A stretch of 64,000 nucleotides of DNA from Streptomyces sp. NBC_00464 (GCF_036013915.1 NZ_CP107899.1:1-64000), one strand, 5' to 3'. Positions 37,501 to 46,764 are shown, numbered from the stretch's first letter. Program-made: numbers and translations. The notes: a model not told the origin generated them from the letters alone.

Positions 37501-38052
37501 ATTCTGCGGGTCGGCCGTGCGCTCCTCGCCCCCGTGCGTGCTCATGTACGGCGGCAGACCGCCCATGCTCACCTCGGCGTTGATGTACGGGCCGGGGCGG
37601 GCGATGACGTAGAGGCCCTCCTCCTCGGCCATGGTCAGGAGCCGGTCGATGTCGCGTACGCCGGTGAAGTCGTACGAGCCCGGCTCACTGGAGTGGTAGC
37701 CCCAGAAGAAGTACAGCGACACGGCGTTGAAGCCCGAAGCCTTCAGCTTCTGCAGGACGTCGCGCCACTGGTCGGGGCTCGGCAGCCGCCAGTAGTGGAA
37801 CTCGCCGGACCACACGACCAGCCGCTCGCCGTCGACCTTGAGCGACTTCTCGTCCCAGGCGACGGTGTGGGAACGGCCGTCGTTGCCGGGGAAGGGGTGG
37901 GTGACGGTCGCGCGGGCCGCCTGGACGGCCCGGCCGGTGGGATGCGCGGAGGCCGGCAGGGGTGAGGCGAGGGACAGCACGAGGCCGGTGGCCAGGCCGC
38001 CGACGACGGCGCGGCGCCATAAGGCGTGCGGCCGTTGGGGGTGGTTCGTCAT
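34564..38052 (-). CDS. Secreted GH35 beta-galactosidase
   Basis: Extracellular glycosidase of 1162 residues. Signal peptide: RRAVVGGLATGLVLSLASPLPASAH. The GH35 barrel starts near residue 75 (LVVWSGEFHYWRLPSPDQWRD) and has E219 in QVENEQ as acid/base and E310 in VFIAEGQGG as nucleophile. Beta-sandwich domains follow, including a jelly-roll near residues 500 to 610 and galactose-binding-like modules near the C-terminus. It removes terminal beta-galactose. It follows the GH84 gene on the same strand but is separated from it by a hairpin, so it may have its own promoter. Confidence 0.9.
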   Translation of the reverse strand: MTNHPQRPHALWRRAVVGGLATGLVLSLASPLPASAHPTGRAVQAARATVTHPFPGNDGRSHTVAWDEKSLKVDGERLVVWSGEFHYWRLPSPDQWRDVLQKLKASGFNAVSLYFFWGYHSSEPGSYDFTGVRDIDRLLTMAEEEGLYVIARPGPYINAEVSMGGLPPYMSTHGGEERTADPQNLAADLEWLKAVNAIIGRHQITDGGGSVIAYQVENEQIDNSAKHIDYIEKLQSAVVEQGITVPLFHNDYGNGHGWNVPGGPGGSKLDLYAFDTYPLGFDCAGGRGRLSDYETRVRGYSPGTPVFIAEGQGGAFTAWGRDFQTNKCAEFTDAAFTRQFAVNNLANGATLFNSYMEYGGTNWGWTGDPGSGFTSYDYGAAIAENRAITPKLAVQKEFGYLQNAVKPIASAQAVTAPPVTVTGGGAVKAQQRLSTEKSDDTSVSGNGMRLITLRHPDSNDTSTSRVTFPLDLATPPAPPEDPSYRWNDSDTGALKFTGSWERAAGQSWTGGDFEDDETFSSAAGDSVEATFDGPTVRWIGPDSSNHGTADVYIDGVKKATVDSYAASPAFQRVLYEANDLGAGSHTLKIVVTGEKGTAASQGTFVSVDAIDTSPSTQPVGDAAYPRVPQKPGTAITVDGRDAAPLVADYAFGPHRLVYSTSQVLTRLNAGRDLLALDGAKGTDGETVLRYAQKPEVTTLDGAPVETTWDPERGDLRINYVHDGTRTVRISGGGRAALTIVISDRDGVADTWQLDAGSSDVLVLGPELARTARVGGSRLELTGDTRRAGKLRVFAPTGVNVLTWNNRVLPTTTDAAGALVADLPGPADVSLPALSTWRTAESDPERTAAFDDSGWTAADRTTAANPLHGPGAVSGVVLDTDEYGFHEGDTWYRGHYTPATAGSTVKVTVKTGTAGHALVWLNGRYLGAQGDGTATHSVPAGLVEPGKPAVLAVLVRNMGQYEDWSSDGRSKGGRGLADVDIAGAGKVDWRIQGALGGPKPADTARGLYNNGGLYGERMGWHLPGAPDTSWARTGAFKSARAGVRWYRITARLNLPKDADTAVGLRIDDDSAKADKYRVQIFVNGWNTGQYVNNVGPQKEFVIPSGFLKPQGDNTIALAVTAEQSGLGPDSVALVNQGTVLGGVAGRQNAAPDYAAVHSKRTAR

Positions 38053-38091
38053 GAACGCCCTTTCGCTGGTGTGCCGATGGTGCGGTTCATC

Positions 38092-38128
38092 CGTCGCGCG
38101 GGGCCGGACGGACCGGCCCCGCGCGACG
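38092..38128 (-). terminator. Hairpin between GH84 and GH35 genes
   Basis: 16-bp perfect stem around CGTCGCGCGGGGCCGG with 5-base loop ACGGA, 30 bases after the GH84 stop. It should limit readthrough into the GH35 gene. Confidence 0.65.
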
Positions 38129-38157
38129 CGGCCCCCTTCGCGGCAGGGGCGTCCCGG

Positions 38158-40140
38158 CTACTGCATGCGGCTCGCGGCCTGCGCGAGGAAGGTGTCGAGC
38201 ACGCCGTCACCGACCTTGGGCTGGACGCTTCCCCACGAGTTGCGGGGCGGGTCGACCCGCACGGCGCGTGCCTGGCTCTGCAGCGCCTGCGAGGAGGCGA
38301 GCAAGCGCGCGGCGGTGTCCTTGTCGCCCGCGCTCCAGGCGTCGAGCGCGTCCAGCATCGTCACGGCGGCGCTGCCCCACAGCGCGGTGGCGTCCAGCCA
38401 GGGCGCGGAGTCGGTGACGAACCCGGGCTGGACGGCGCCGCTCCGGATGACCTCGGGAGCGCTCCTGACGGCGTCGGCGTACGGGCGCAGTTCCGCCAGT
38501 GCGCCGGCCTTGTGGCCTGCGTCCCAGGACGTCCAGAACTCCGTTGTACGGCGGGTGAGTTCGGGCGCCTGGGGCTGCCAGGGCGTGGCGCCGAAGGTGG
38601 GTGCCATGTGTTCGAGGTCGCCGAGGACCAGCAGGGCCTCCGTCGCCGCCCGGTCGCCGCCCGCGAGGTAGGACATGGCGCGGCGCCACTCGGAGCGTGC
38701 GTCGTAGGCCGTGTCGTTCCAGGCGAAGCCCGCTGCTCCGAAGACGGCGACCTTGCTGGCGTACGGCTGGTTCATGGGGTTGGCCACGATGCCGGTGAGG
38801 TGTGCGGACAGGCCCGCCTCACGCTTGTCGTACGGCGCGAGGAGCAGCCGCCCGCTGGTGTTCCCGAAGTCGTTGACGGGGTAGTTGTCCCACACGAACA
38901 CCTTGCGCCCGAACAGCTTCGCAGCGGCTTCGGCCTGCTCGTCGGTGATGCTCGGCGGCACGACGTCGGTGCCGGTCCACATCACCTCGATCGCGGGGTC
39001 CAGCGTGGCGCGCATGGTCTGCTTGTACGCGGTGTCGGTGAGGTCCCCGTATTCGGTCGGCACCATCTGCAGCGGCTGTGTGCCCGGGTGGGTGGCGATG
39101 AAGTCGTGCTGTACGCCGTTGAGGAGGTCGACCTGTGCCTTGGCGGCTGCCTCGCGGCCGGGCTCGCCGAACTTCGCCCGGTCGCCCTCGCAGTTCCAGC
39201 GGGTGTAGCTGATGTCGTCCAGCGGGATGGAGAACGCCCTTGTGCCCAGGTCGTACATGGCCTGGAGTTTGGCGTCGAGGTCCTTGCGGTGGGCCGGGTC
39301 GGAGTAGCAGATGGACTCGCCCGGGGAGACCGCGAAGGTGAACCGGACGTGGTTGGCCGTGGCGCGCTGCACCAGTTCGCCGAGCTCCGTGAGCTTGTCG
39401 GCCGGGTAGGGCTCGCGCCACTTGCCGCGGTGGTACGGGTCGTCCTTCGGCGCGTAGATATAGGTGTTGGCCTTCACGTCGCCGTAGAAGTCCATCTGGT
39501 CGAGCCGCTCGTCGTGTGTCCACGGCGTTCCGTAGAAGCCCTCGATGGTGCCGCGCAGGGGCATGGAGGGGAAGTCGGCGGCCTGTGCGCCGGCCACCTT
39601 CCAGCCGTCGCCGGCGCGCGTGAACAGCTGACGCAGTGTCTGCACGGCGTAGAACTGTCCGGCAGCGTCCGTGCCGCCGAGGGCTGCCGTGCGGCCGGGC
39701 CCGTGCCCGGAGACCCGCAGGGCGTATCCCTCCGCGTGATCGGGAGCCTTCGTGGCGCCGAGTGCGCGGGCGACGTCCGGGCGGGTGGCGGAACCCAGCC
39801 GCACGGTGAGCAGACCGGCGGCCGCCGCCGGCACATGTCCGGGTGTCACGACGTCGACCCGGCGGGCACCGTGCGCCTTGAGTTCGGCGACGAGGCGGTC
39901 GAGCGCCGCGGAGTCCGTCCCGTCGTCGGCGACGACGAGGACCCGGCCGGTGACGGGGGCGTCGGATCCGGCGCGGCCGATGGACTGCGGGGTGGGTGAG
40001 ACCGGCGGGAGGGCGGTGGCGGTGGCGGTGGTGCCGGCCTGATCGGCCGGTCGGGCGGTGGCGGCAGGCGATGCCAGGCACGTCACGGCGGTTGCCGTGG
40101 CCAGCAGGGATGCGAGCGTGGTCACATTGCGACGTCCCAC
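38158..40140 (-). CDS. Secreted GH84 beta-N-acetylglucosaminidase
   Basis: Protein of 660 residues with signal peptide (SLLATATAVTCLASPAATA). An N-terminal GH20b-like domain (to about 190) is followed by the GH84 barrel: LRGTIEGFYGTPW, VKANTYIYAPKDDPYHR and catalytic Asp308-Asp309 in SIPLDDISY, which act by substrate assistance from the N-acetyl group. The C-terminal helical region resembles the NagJ/hyaluronidase family. It releases terminal GlcNAc. A DasR-like site lies just before the start, so N-acetylglucosamine status probably controls it. Confidence 0.9.
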   Translation of the reverse strand: MGRRNVTTLASLLATATAVTCLASPAATARPADQAGTTATATALPPVSPTPQSIGRAGSDAPVTGRVLVVADDGTDSAALDRLVAELKAHGARRVDVVTPGHVPAAAAGLLTVRLGSATRPDVARALGATKAPDHAEGYALRVSGHGPGRTAALGGTDAAGQFYAVQTLRQLFTRAGDGWKVAGAQAADFPSMPLRGTIEGFYGTPWTHDERLDQMDFYGDVKANTYIYAPKDDPYHRGKWREPYPADKLTELGELVQRATANHVRFTFAVSPGESICYSDPAHRKDLDAKLQAMYDLGTRAFSIPLDDISYTRWNCEGDRAKFGEPGREAAAKAQVDLLNGVQHDFIATHPGTQPLQMVPTEYGDLTDTAYKQTMRATLDPAIEVMWTGTDVVPPSITDEQAEAAAKLFGRKVFVWDNYPVNDFGNTSGRLLLAPYDKREAGLSAHLTGIVANPMNQPYASKVAVFGAAGFAWNDTAYDARSEWRRAMSYLAGGDRAATEALLVLGDLEHMAPTFGATPWQPQAPELTRRTTEFWTSWDAGHKAGALAELRPYADAVRSAPEVIRSGAVQPGFVTDSAPWLDATALWGSAAVTMLDALDAWSAGDKDTAARLLASSQALQSQARAVRVDPPRNSWGSVQPKVGDGVLDTFLAQAASRMQ

Positions 40141-40150
40141 AGAGTCTCCA

Positions 40151-40166
40151 AGTGGTCTAAACCAGC
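40151..40166. promoter_or_regulatory. DasR-responsive element (dre-like) 1
   Basis: AGTGGTCTAAACCAGC matches the 16-bp dre consensus (A-C/G-TGGTCTAGACCA-C/G-T) with two changes. It is 11 bases before the GH84 start. Confidence 0.7.
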
Positions 40167-40226
40167 GAAGCGTTGAGGAGAATTCCGCACCAGCGCGAGC
40201 CCGTCAAGGACTTTCGTGCGATCCTG

Positions 40227-40242
40227 TTTGGTCTAGACGTTT
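40227..40242. promoter_or_regulatory. dre-like site 2 (half conserved)
   Basis: TTTGGTCTAGACGTTT keeps the left half and centre TGGTCTAGAC of a dre site, 87 bases upstream of the GH84 start, probably near the promoter. Confidence 0.5.
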
Positions 40243-40276
40243 AATAATGTTGGATATCGCGTGATCTATGGGCAGG

Positions 40277-40324
40277 CCATCCGACCGGCTCCGCCCGCCT
40301 CGGGCTGCGGAGCCGGTCGGATGG
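40277..40324 (-). terminator. Strong hairpin after the DUF4838 gene
   Basis: 17-bp perfect stem, CCATCCGACCGGCTCCG and its complement, loop of 14 bases, immediately past the stop at 40334. Ends the sulfatase/ABC operon before the GH84 gene. Confidence 0.75.
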
Positions 40325-40333
40325 TCACGCAGG

Positions 40334-42610
40334 TCAGCGGATGCCGACCGCCACCTCCGAGGGGACGAGCCGCGTCCCGTCGGCCAGCCGGAACTCCAGC
40401 GTGATCCGGTACGTGCCAGGCGCCGCGTCCGCGGTGGCGCGCACGGCCACCCGCTGGGCGGCGCCCCGCGTTCCACGCACCTTCAGCGTGCCGTTCGCCG
40501 GCTCCAGGAGGACTCCGTCGGGCGCGGCGGCGGACCAGTGGACGGTGTGGCCGGTGAAGTCGACGTCCTGGGCCTCGACATCGAGCGCCACGGAGTCACC
40601 GCCCGGTTCGAGCGCCAGGATTCCCGGGTTGCCGAAGCCCGCCGCCGGGCTCGCGTAGGTGTCGACGACATCCTGGCGGATCCTTGCGTCGTCGTACGGG
40701 GCCTGGCCCTGTGGGCCGTTCCACCGCCACCACGCCTGCATGTTGGGAAGGCAGACGCCGGTGAACCGGTTGCGGTGCACGAGCGCCCGGTACTCCTGGC
40801 GGGCGGCGTCGAGCTCGGCACTGCCCGCCGGCGCCAGACCGATCCTCATGTCGGCGAGGGCGATGTCGAGGTTGCGGGTCAGCCGGTCGAGCAGGGTGCG
40901 GGGCCCCGCACCCGTCGTCTGTCCGGTGGCCTCCTGGAGAGCGGCGCGTGCCTGGGTGTAGTTCGTGGTCAGCACGGCGGGGCCGTGGGTGTCCGGGTCG
41001 AAACGCGTCAGGTCGTAGTACCGCGCCGTCGCGGCTGCCGCCCCGGCGCCGAAGCGGGCCCGCAGGTACCCGTCGAGGAACGCACCGGCGTCCAGGGTGC
41101 CGTCCCAGGCCAGCGCGGCGAACAGGCTCTGGACGTGCTCGTACGTGATCCAGTCGGCCGGCTCGCTGTACATCCCGTAGCCGTTGAGCCCGAGCCCCGA
41201 CTCGAAGCCCACGTCGCCCGCGATGGTGGCGAGCGGGTGCACCGGCAGACTGCGCCAGCGGTAGCGCCGGTAGTACTCGTACATCGCGAGCGGGCCCCGG
41301 TGCGTGGTGCGCCAGGCGCGCAGCGCGTTGGCGAACGAGACGTTGGCACCGATCGCGGGGTCGCCGAGGTGGCCGTCGTAGTTCCGGGAGTACGGGGCGA
41401 AGTCCACGATGACCTCGGGATCGCTCGCGTACTCCGGGTCGGGCGGCCGCACGGTGGAGGCGTACGCGATCCGTTCGACCCGGACCCCGGGCAGTTCCTG
41501 CCGCAGCACCCGGACGAGTTCGTTGACGACCACCGACTCCGCGTTGGCGGGGCTGCCGTAGCGGTCGAGGATGGGCTTCTGGAAGGCACCGACGTCCGGC
41601 GGCCAGCAGTCGAACACCGTGATCTCCGGTCGCTCCCGGAGGAAGGCGAGGACCTTGGCCACGTACGCGTCCAGGGCCTCGGGGTTGTAGATGTCGAAGA
41701 GCGGTCCGCCGGACGCGTAGAACTGCGGATAGTCGGCCTTCGGCAGGAAGCTGTCGTAGCCGTGGCCGCCCGTCTCGATGCGCAGGGCACGCTTGCCCGC
41801 CTCCCGGACCAGTACGTCGCGCACCCCGTCGTACGTGGTGACGCCGAGGCCCAGGTAGTCGGTCGGGTAGACGAAGGTGTTGAGCCGGTTCTTGGCCATC
41901 CAGTCGAGCAACGGCGGCAGGCTCGCCACGGTGTGGCTGAAGCCCTCCTCGGCATACTGCCGTCGCAGTTGCGAGCCCGGCCGGTCGGTGAGGCGTACCG
42001 GCGGGAGGTCGAGGGTGCGGATGCCCGGTACGGATTCGTGGTGGCCCTCGTACGCGGGGAAGGCGGGGGCGAAGAAGCGCACGCCGGTCCGCTCCAGGAG
42101 CGCGTAGACGGCGTACAGCGGAGCCCGGTCGCCGCTGCCCGTCAGCAGCAGGCAGGTGTCGTCGCCGAGCAGGGTGAAGGAGTCCTCGGGAGCCCCGCCG
42201 AGTTCACGTCCGGCGTCCGCGAGCGCGGCCGCGGGTATGCCGTCCCGGCCGCGGGTGCCCGCGCGCAGGGCGACCAGGCCGGTGACGCCCTCGGGGATGT
42301 CGCCGCCGGGCGCCGGAAGGGCGTGCAGCGGCAGCCGGACACCGGTGATCCGGTGGAGGTAGTCGCGCAGTTCGGTGGCGGCGAACTCGGCGCTGCCGCC
42401 GCCCCACCAGAGCACCGAGGCGCGGGCCCGGCCGCCGGAGGCGACCCGGAGCGGGGCGCCGGACGGCTGCGCGGCGGCTGCCGCGGCCTCGGTGGCGGTG
42501 AGCCCCGGCAGGAGGGCCGCACCGGCCAGGCCGGCGGCTCCCACGAGGAATCCGCGCCGTCTCACGGTGCTCGGTGCGTTGGCGTGGTCTTCGTTCGAGG
42601 CGTCGTTCAT
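40334..42610 (-). CDS. DUF4838 protein with Tat signal
   Basis: Protein of 758 residues. Twin-arginine signal: VRRRGFLVGAAGLAGAALLPG. A GH20b/GH67-type N-terminal fold is followed by the DUF4838 barrel (TFVYPTDYLGLGVTTY, VFDCWPPDVGAF, IVDFAPYSRNYDGHL) and a C-terminal beta domain. DUF4838 proteins occur with glycan enzymes and resemble alpha-glucuronidase or hexosaminidase-like barrels; activity here is unproven. It is the last gene of the sulfatase/ABC operon, joined to the solute-binding gene by ATGA. Fully folded export by Tat fits a metal or cofactor-bearing enzyme. Confidence 0.75.
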   Translation of the reverse strand: MNDASNEDHANAPSTVRRRGFLVGAAGLAGAALLPGLTATEAAAAAAQPSGAPLRVASGGRARASVLWWGGGSAEFAATELRDYLHRITGVRLPLHALPAPGGDIPEGVTGLVALRAGTRGRDGIPAAALADAGRELGGAPEDSFTLLGDDTCLLLTGSGDRAPLYAVYALLERTGVRFFAPAFPAYEGHHESVPGIRTLDLPPVRLTDRPGSQLRRQYAEEGFSHTVASLPPLLDWMAKNRLNTFVYPTDYLGLGVTTYDGVRDVLVREAGKRALRIETGGHGYDSFLPKADYPQFYASGGPLFDIYNPEALDAYVAKVLAFLRERPEITVFDCWPPDVGAFQKPILDRYGSPANAESVVVNELVRVLRQELPGVRVERIAYASTVRPPDPEYASDPEVIVDFAPYSRNYDGHLGDPAIGANVSFANALRAWRTTHRGPLAMYEYYRRYRWRSLPVHPLATIAGDVGFESGLGLNGYGMYSEPADWITYEHVQSLFAALAWDGTLDAGAFLDGYLRARFGAGAAAATARYYDLTRFDPDTHGPAVLTTNYTQARAALQEATGQTTGAGPRTLLDRLTRNLDIALADMRIGLAPAGSAELDAARQEYRALVHRNRFTGVCLPNMQAWWRWNGPQGQAPYDDARIRQDVVDTYASPAAGFGNPGILALEPGGDSVALDVEAQDVDFTGHTVHWSAAAPDGVLLEPANGTLKVRGTRGAAQRVAVRATADAAPGTYRITLEFRLADGTRLVPSEVAVGIR

Positions 42611-43635
42611 GAGCGGTCCGCCTTTCCGGCTGCGGCGTACAGGTCGCCGAGGTAGTAGTCCGAGGCCTTGCCCGCCTTGGGCAGCTTTCCCATCCGGTTG
42701 AAGACGCCGGCCAGTTCGTCGAACCAGCCGTCGACGGTTCCGTCCTGGCTGAGCTTCGTCAGCTCGTCGGAGGGCAGGATCTTGACGTACTTCGTGGAGC
42801 CCTTGAGCTGGTCGGCCGGCAGCTTCAGGAAGTCGGCGGTGACGGTCTCCGACTCCTCGGGGTGCGCCGCGATCCAGTCACCGGCCTCCTTCAGCACCCC
42901 GGTCACCTTCTTGACGAGCTCCGGGTTCCCGGAGGCCAGCTTCGGCTGGGTGACGAAGACGTTGGGGAAGGTCAGCTTGGGGTAGTAGTCCTGCGTCCGG
43001 CTGATCTCCTTGAGATCGGGGACCTTCTTCTTCATCGTGTCGATCAGCGGGTACCAGGTGGCCGCCGCGTCGACCTGTCCGGAGGAGAACGCCGTGACGA
43101 CGGTAGAGGCGTCCATGGCGACCTTCGTGACGTCGTCCGGCTTCAGACCGGCCTCGTTCAGCGCCAGGTTGAGGATCATGTCGCCGGAGGTTCCTTCGGC
43201 GACGGCCACCTTCTTGCCCTTGAGGTCGGCCGGCGTCTCGATGCCGGAGCCGGGCCGGGCGATGACCCGGTCGGCGAGGCCCAGCATGTTGACGGAGACG
43301 ATGGAGGCGCGGCCCGATGCGGGGAGCCACAGCGCGCCGGGGCCGAGGTAGCCGAAGTCCAGGCTGCCGGACCCGAGGGCCGTGACCTGGAGCGGTCCGT
43401 TGGTGAAGACCTTCAGGTCGGGGGTGAGGCCCGCCTTCTTCCACAGTCCCTGCTTCTGGGCGACGGCCAGCGCGACGGAACCGCTGTAGTCGGCGATGTA
43501 GCCGAACTTCACCTTCTGTGCTCCGCCGCCGGCGGAGTCCGAGGAGTCGTCACCGCAGGAGGTGGCGGTGGAGACGAGTGCCAGGGCCAGGAGAAGTCCG
43601 GCGGTTCGGCGGCGGACGGCAGGGATCGACTTCAT
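42607..43635 (-). CDS. Sulfonate/nitrate-type ABC solute-binding lipoprotein
   Basis: Substrate-binding protein of 342 residues in the SsuA/TauA/NrtA group. Lipoprotein signal with cysteine in STATSCGDD. Two lobes follow: VKFGYIADYSGSVALAVAQKQG and ADLKGKKVAVAEGTSGDM. The ATG at 43635 fits the signal peptide. Family members bind sulfonates, sulfate esters or nitrate. Overlaps both neighbours by ATGA. The neighbouring sulfatase suggests a sulfate ester or sulfated sugar as the ligand. Confidence 0.9.
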   Translation of the reverse strand: MKSIPAVRRRTAGLLLALALVSTATSCGDDSSDSAGGGAQKVKFGYIADYSGSVALAVAQKQGLWKKAGLTPDLKVFTNGPLQVTALGSGSLDFGYLGPGALWLPASGRASIVSVNMLGLADRVIARPGSGIETPADLKGKKVAVAEGTSGDMILNLALNEAGLKPDDVTKVAMDASTVVTAFSSGQVDAAATWYPLIDTMKKKVPDLKEISRTQDYYPKLTFPNVFVTQPKLASGNPELVKKVTGVLKEAGDWIAAHPEESETVTADFLKLPADQLKGSTKYVKILPSDELTKLSQDGTVDGWFDELAGVFNRMGKLPKAGKASDYYLGDLYAAAGKADRS

Positions 43636-44414
43636 GACACCATTCCTTCGAGCGGGGCCGGCTGGTGGTGGACGGCGTGCCACACCTGGGCCCGCAGTTC
43701 GGCGAACTCGGGCGACAGGCGCTGTTCCTCGGTACGCGGATAGGGCAGCGTGACCGGGATGATCGTGTGGATGCGGCCGGGGCGGGCGGCCATGACGACG
43801 ACCCGGTTGGCGAGGAAGACCGCCTCGTCGACGTCGTGGGTGATGAACATGACGGTGCGCCGGTCGCGGCCCCAGGTGTCGAGGAGCGACTCCTGCATCC
43901 GGACCCGGGTGAGGGAGTCGAGCGCTCCGAAGGGTTCGTCCATGAGGAGGACCTTCGGGTCCACGGCGTAGGCGCGGGCGATGGCGCAGCGCTGCTTCAT
44001 GCCACCGGAGAGGGTCTTGGGCAGGGCGTCGGCGAAGTCGGTGAGACCGACGAGCTCGATGACCTCGCGGGCCCTGCGCCGGCGCTCCGCCTTCCTGACA
44101 CCCGCGACCTTGAGTCCGTACTCGACGTTGGCGGCGACGGTCATCCAGGGGAAGAGCGCGTACTGCTGGAAGATGACGCCGCGTTCGGGAGCGGGACCAC
44201 GGACAGGCGTGCCGTCGACGGTGACTTCGCCGTCGGTGGCGTCCAGGAGCCCGGCGGCGATGTTCATCAGGGTGCTCTTGCCGCAGCCGGAGGGGCCGAC
44301 GACAGTGACGAACTCGCCGTCCTCGATGTCGAGGCTGACCCGGTCCAGGGCCAGGAAGTCACCGCTCTTGACCGCGAAGTCCCGTGTCACGTCATGGAAT
44401 TGGATGGTGGGCAT
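43632..44414 (-). CDS. Sulfonate/nitrate-type ABC ATP-binding protein
   Basis: ATPase of 260 residues, SsuB/TauB-like. Walker A is GPSGCGKST, signature LSGGMKQR, Walker B VLLMDEPFGALD and switch His in FITHDVDEA. It drives import through the adjacent permease. Placed two bases after the permease stop and overlapping the binding-protein gene. Confidence 0.95.
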   Translation of the reverse strand: MPTIQFHDVTRDFAVKSGDFLALDRVSLDIEDGEFVTVVGPSGCGKSTLMNIAAGLLDATDGEVTVDGTPVRGPAPERGVIFQQYALFPWMTVAANVEYGLKVAGVRKAERRRRAREVIELVGLTDFADALPKTLSGGMKQRCAIARAYAVDPKVLLMDEPFGALDSLTRVRMQESLLDTWGRDRRTVMFITHDVDEAVFLANRVVVMAARPGRIHTIIPVTLPYPRTEEQRLSPEFAELRAQVWHAVHHQPAPLEGMVS

Positions 44415-44416
44415 GG

Positions 44417-45280
44417 TTACCGCCGTTCCTGCCAGTGAGTGAGCCGGCGCTCGGCAAGCAGGAGCAGCCGGTCCATGACGAGGCCGATCGCGCCGATGGC
44501 GATGAGCTGGACGAAGATGGTCGGCAGGTCGTAGTAGACCTGTGCCTGCTGCATCCGGTAGCCCAGCCCGCCCTGGGCCGCGATGAGTTCGGCGGCGACG
44601 ACGGTCGCCCAGGAGGCGCCGAGCCCGATCCGCATGCCGACCAGGATGAACGGGGTGGAGGCGGGCACGACGACGCCGAGGAAGACCTGCGGGTCGCGGG
44701 CGCCGAGCACCCGGGCCGCGTTGACGAGGGTGACGTCGACGGAGACGACGCCCTGGAAGGTGGAGACGACGCAGGACAGGAACGAGGCCAGGAAGATCAC
44801 GAAGATCTTCGGGGTCTCGTCGATGCCCATGAGGACGATGGCGAGCGGGATGATCGCGAGCGGCGGCACCATGCGGAAGAACTGCAGCCACGGCTCGATC
44901 AGCCTGCGGACGACCGGGTACCAGCCCATGAGGAAGCCGACGGGGATCGCCAGGACGACGCCGAGGACATAGCCGATGAGTACGCGTTCCAGGCTGGCGC
45001 CGGCGTCTTCGAAGAGCGTGCCGTCGGCGATGAGATCACCTGCGCGGCGGCCCACGGCGACGGGGCCGGGGAAGCCCTCGATGCCGCTGTTCGCGAGGAC
45101 GACCCAGACGAGCAGTCCCAGCGCGGCGGAGGCGAGGCCGAGCAGGGCGTTGGCCAGGCGGCCGGTTCCCCGCTTCCTGCTCCTGGGACCGCGCGTGTCC
45201 TTCGGGGGCGACGGCTTCGTGCTCCGCGGGCCCGGCGGGCTCGTCCGTTGTTCCTCGACAGCTTCGGTCGGTGTCTTCAT
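44417..45280 (-). CDS. Sulfonate/nitrate-type ABC permease
   Basis: Inner-membrane permease of 287 residues (SsuC/TauC-like) with six helices after a polar Pro/Lys-rich N-terminus. The coupling EAA-type loop is [24 protein letters not shown]. Core helices include [23 protein letters not shown] 45280 overlaps the sulfatase stop (ATGA). Imports the ligand of the lipoprotein above. Confidence 0.95.
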   Translation of the reverse strand: MKTPTEAVEEQRTSPPGPRSTKPSPPKDTRGPRSRKRGTGRLANALLGLASAALGLLVWVVLANSGIEGFPGPVAVGRRAGDLIADGTLFEDAGASLERVLIGYVLGVVLAIPVGFLMGWYPVVRRLIEPWLQFFRMVPPLAIIPLAIVLMGIDETPKIFVIFLASFLSCVVSTFQGVVSVDVTLVNAARVLGARDPQVFLGVVVPASTPFILVGMRIGLGASWATVVAAELIAAQGGLGYRMQQAQVYYDLPTIFVQLIAIGAIGLVMDRLLLLAERRLTHWQERR

Positions 45281-46764
45281 GCCACTTCCTCCGCGACGCC
45301 GTCGACATCCGCGGCCCGGTCGCCGCCGATGTCGGCCATGTAGCTCATCCAGGTGTAGGCAGGGTCGCCGCGGCGCAGCAGCTCGCGGTAGAGCCGGACG
45401 GTGAGGTCGCGCCGGATCCCGGCGTAGGCGGGCGCGTCGTACACGTTGTGCAGTTCGTGCGGGTCGGTCTCCAGGTCGTACAGCTCGTGCACGCTCTCCG
45501 GGTTGTGCACCAGCTTGTGGCGCCGGTCGCGGAGCATGCGCTGGGAGTACGGGAAGTGGTGGCCGTGGAACTCGGCGACGATCTCGTCGCGGCCGTCCCC
45601 GGAATCGGCCCCGTGCAGCAGGGGCAGCAGGCTGGTGCCGTCGCACAGCTCGGGCACGGGGGCCCCGGCCAGTTCGAGAATGGTCGGGTTGAGGTCGATG
45701 AGGGAGGCGAAGTCGTCGCTGACCTGGGCGGGGGCGCCGGGGATTCGGGCGATGCCGGGGATGCGGTAGATGTCCTCGTACATCGCCGGACCCTTGTCGT
45801 TCAGCCGGTGGGCGCCGGTGAACTCGCCGTGGTCGGCGGTGAAGAAGACCGCCGTGTCGTCCCACAGGCCGTGTCCCTTGAGCGCCTCGATCAGCCGGCC
45901 GGCCTGGTGGTCGATCATCGTGACGTAGCCCCAGTAGACGGCGATGAGCTTGCGCCAGGCGGCGGCGTCGAAGTCGTCCGACGACCAGTAGGCGCTGTAC
46001 TGGCGCTGCACCTCGGGCTTCCCGGCGAAGGTCTCGGCCATCGAGGCCGGCAGGGGCACGTCGTCGGGGTCGTACAGGTCGTAGTAGCTGTCGGGGATCA
46101 GGTAGGGCAGGTGCGGGCCGTACCAGTGGCAGGACAGCATGAACGGTGTGCCGGTCGCCTTCCAGTCGGCTGCGTAGCGGTCGAGCAGGCCGAGCGTGCG
46201 GTCGGCGAGGAAGGCCTCGATGGTGGCCTCGGCGGGCTGCTGGAGCCGGCCGGCGATGAGGTGGCCGCGGCCGGTGCCGTTGGCGGCGGTCCCGAAGACG
46301 GGTTCGCGTACGGAGAAGGGCGGGAAGCCGTTGTCCTCCAGCCACTTCTCGTACGAGGGGTGGTGGACGGGGTTGAGCGCGCCGGGCAGGTGCTCACCGT
46401 CCAGGCCGTAGAACTCGGGGCCGCGCTCGCGGCCGATGTGCCACTTGCCGACGTGGCCCACCGAGTAGCCCTGGTCCTTCAACTGACCCCAGAGCATGGG
46501 GTCTTCATCGGAGAGCTCGTCCTTGCTCCCCCCATTGCGCTCGGGGTTGTTCAGCATGCCGTGGCGGAAGGGGTGGAGGCCGGTGGCCAGCGAGGCGCGG
46601 GCCGGGGTGCAGATGGCGGTCGGGGTGTAGAAGCGGTCGAAGCGGGTTCCCTCGGCCGCAAGGGCGTCCAGGGCCGGGGTGTCGACGAGTGGGTTGCCGT
46701 AACAGCCCAGGGTGTCCACCCGGTGCTGGTCGGTCATCAGGAACAGGACGTTGCGCGGAGCCAC
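45277..46764 (-). CDS. Cytoplasmic Cys-type sulfatase
   Basis: Arylsulfatase/choline-sulfatase family enzyme of 495 residues. C52 in ICTPARASL is in the CxPxR motif that is converted to formylglycine. Metal ligands include the start [11 protein letters not shown] (Asp) and FFTADHGEF. No signal peptide, so it acts inside the cell on imported sulfate esters. First gene of the operon. The required activating enzyme is encoded 1.4 kb away on the other strand. Typical choline sulfatases have a longer C-terminus; substrate is unknown. Confidence 0.9.
   Translation of the reverse strand: MAPRNVLFLMTDQHRVDTLGCYGNPLVDTPALDALAAEGTRFDRFYTPTAICTPARASLATGLHPFRHGMLNNPERNGGSKDELSDEDPMLWGQLKDQGYSVGHVGKWHIGRERGPEFYGLDGEHLPGALNPVHHPSYEKWLEDNGFPPFSVREPVFGTAANGTGRGHLIAGRLQQPAEATIEAFLADRTLGLLDRYAADWKATGTPFMLSCHWYGPHLPYLIPDSYYDLYDPDDVPLPASMAETFAGKPEVQRQYSAYWSSDDFDAAAWRKLIAVYWGYVTMIDHQAGRLIEALKGHGLWDDTAVFFTADHGEFTGAHRLNDKGPAMYEDIYRIPGIARIPGAPAQVSDDFASLIDLNPTILELAGAPVPELCDGTSLLPLLHGADSGDGRDEIVAEFHGHHFPYSQRMLRDRRHKLVHNPESVHELYDLETDPHELHNVYDAPAYAGIRRDLTVRLYRELLRRGDPAYTWMSYMADIGGDRAADVDGVAEEVA

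Noticed and set aside
36415..37965. 516-residue plus-strand reading opposite GH35
   Set aside because: Shadow of the GH35 gene; no domain, and GH35 has clear motifs and signal peptide.
40268..42655. 795-residue plus-strand reading opposite DUF4838
   Set aside because: Shadow of a high-GC gene on the other strand.
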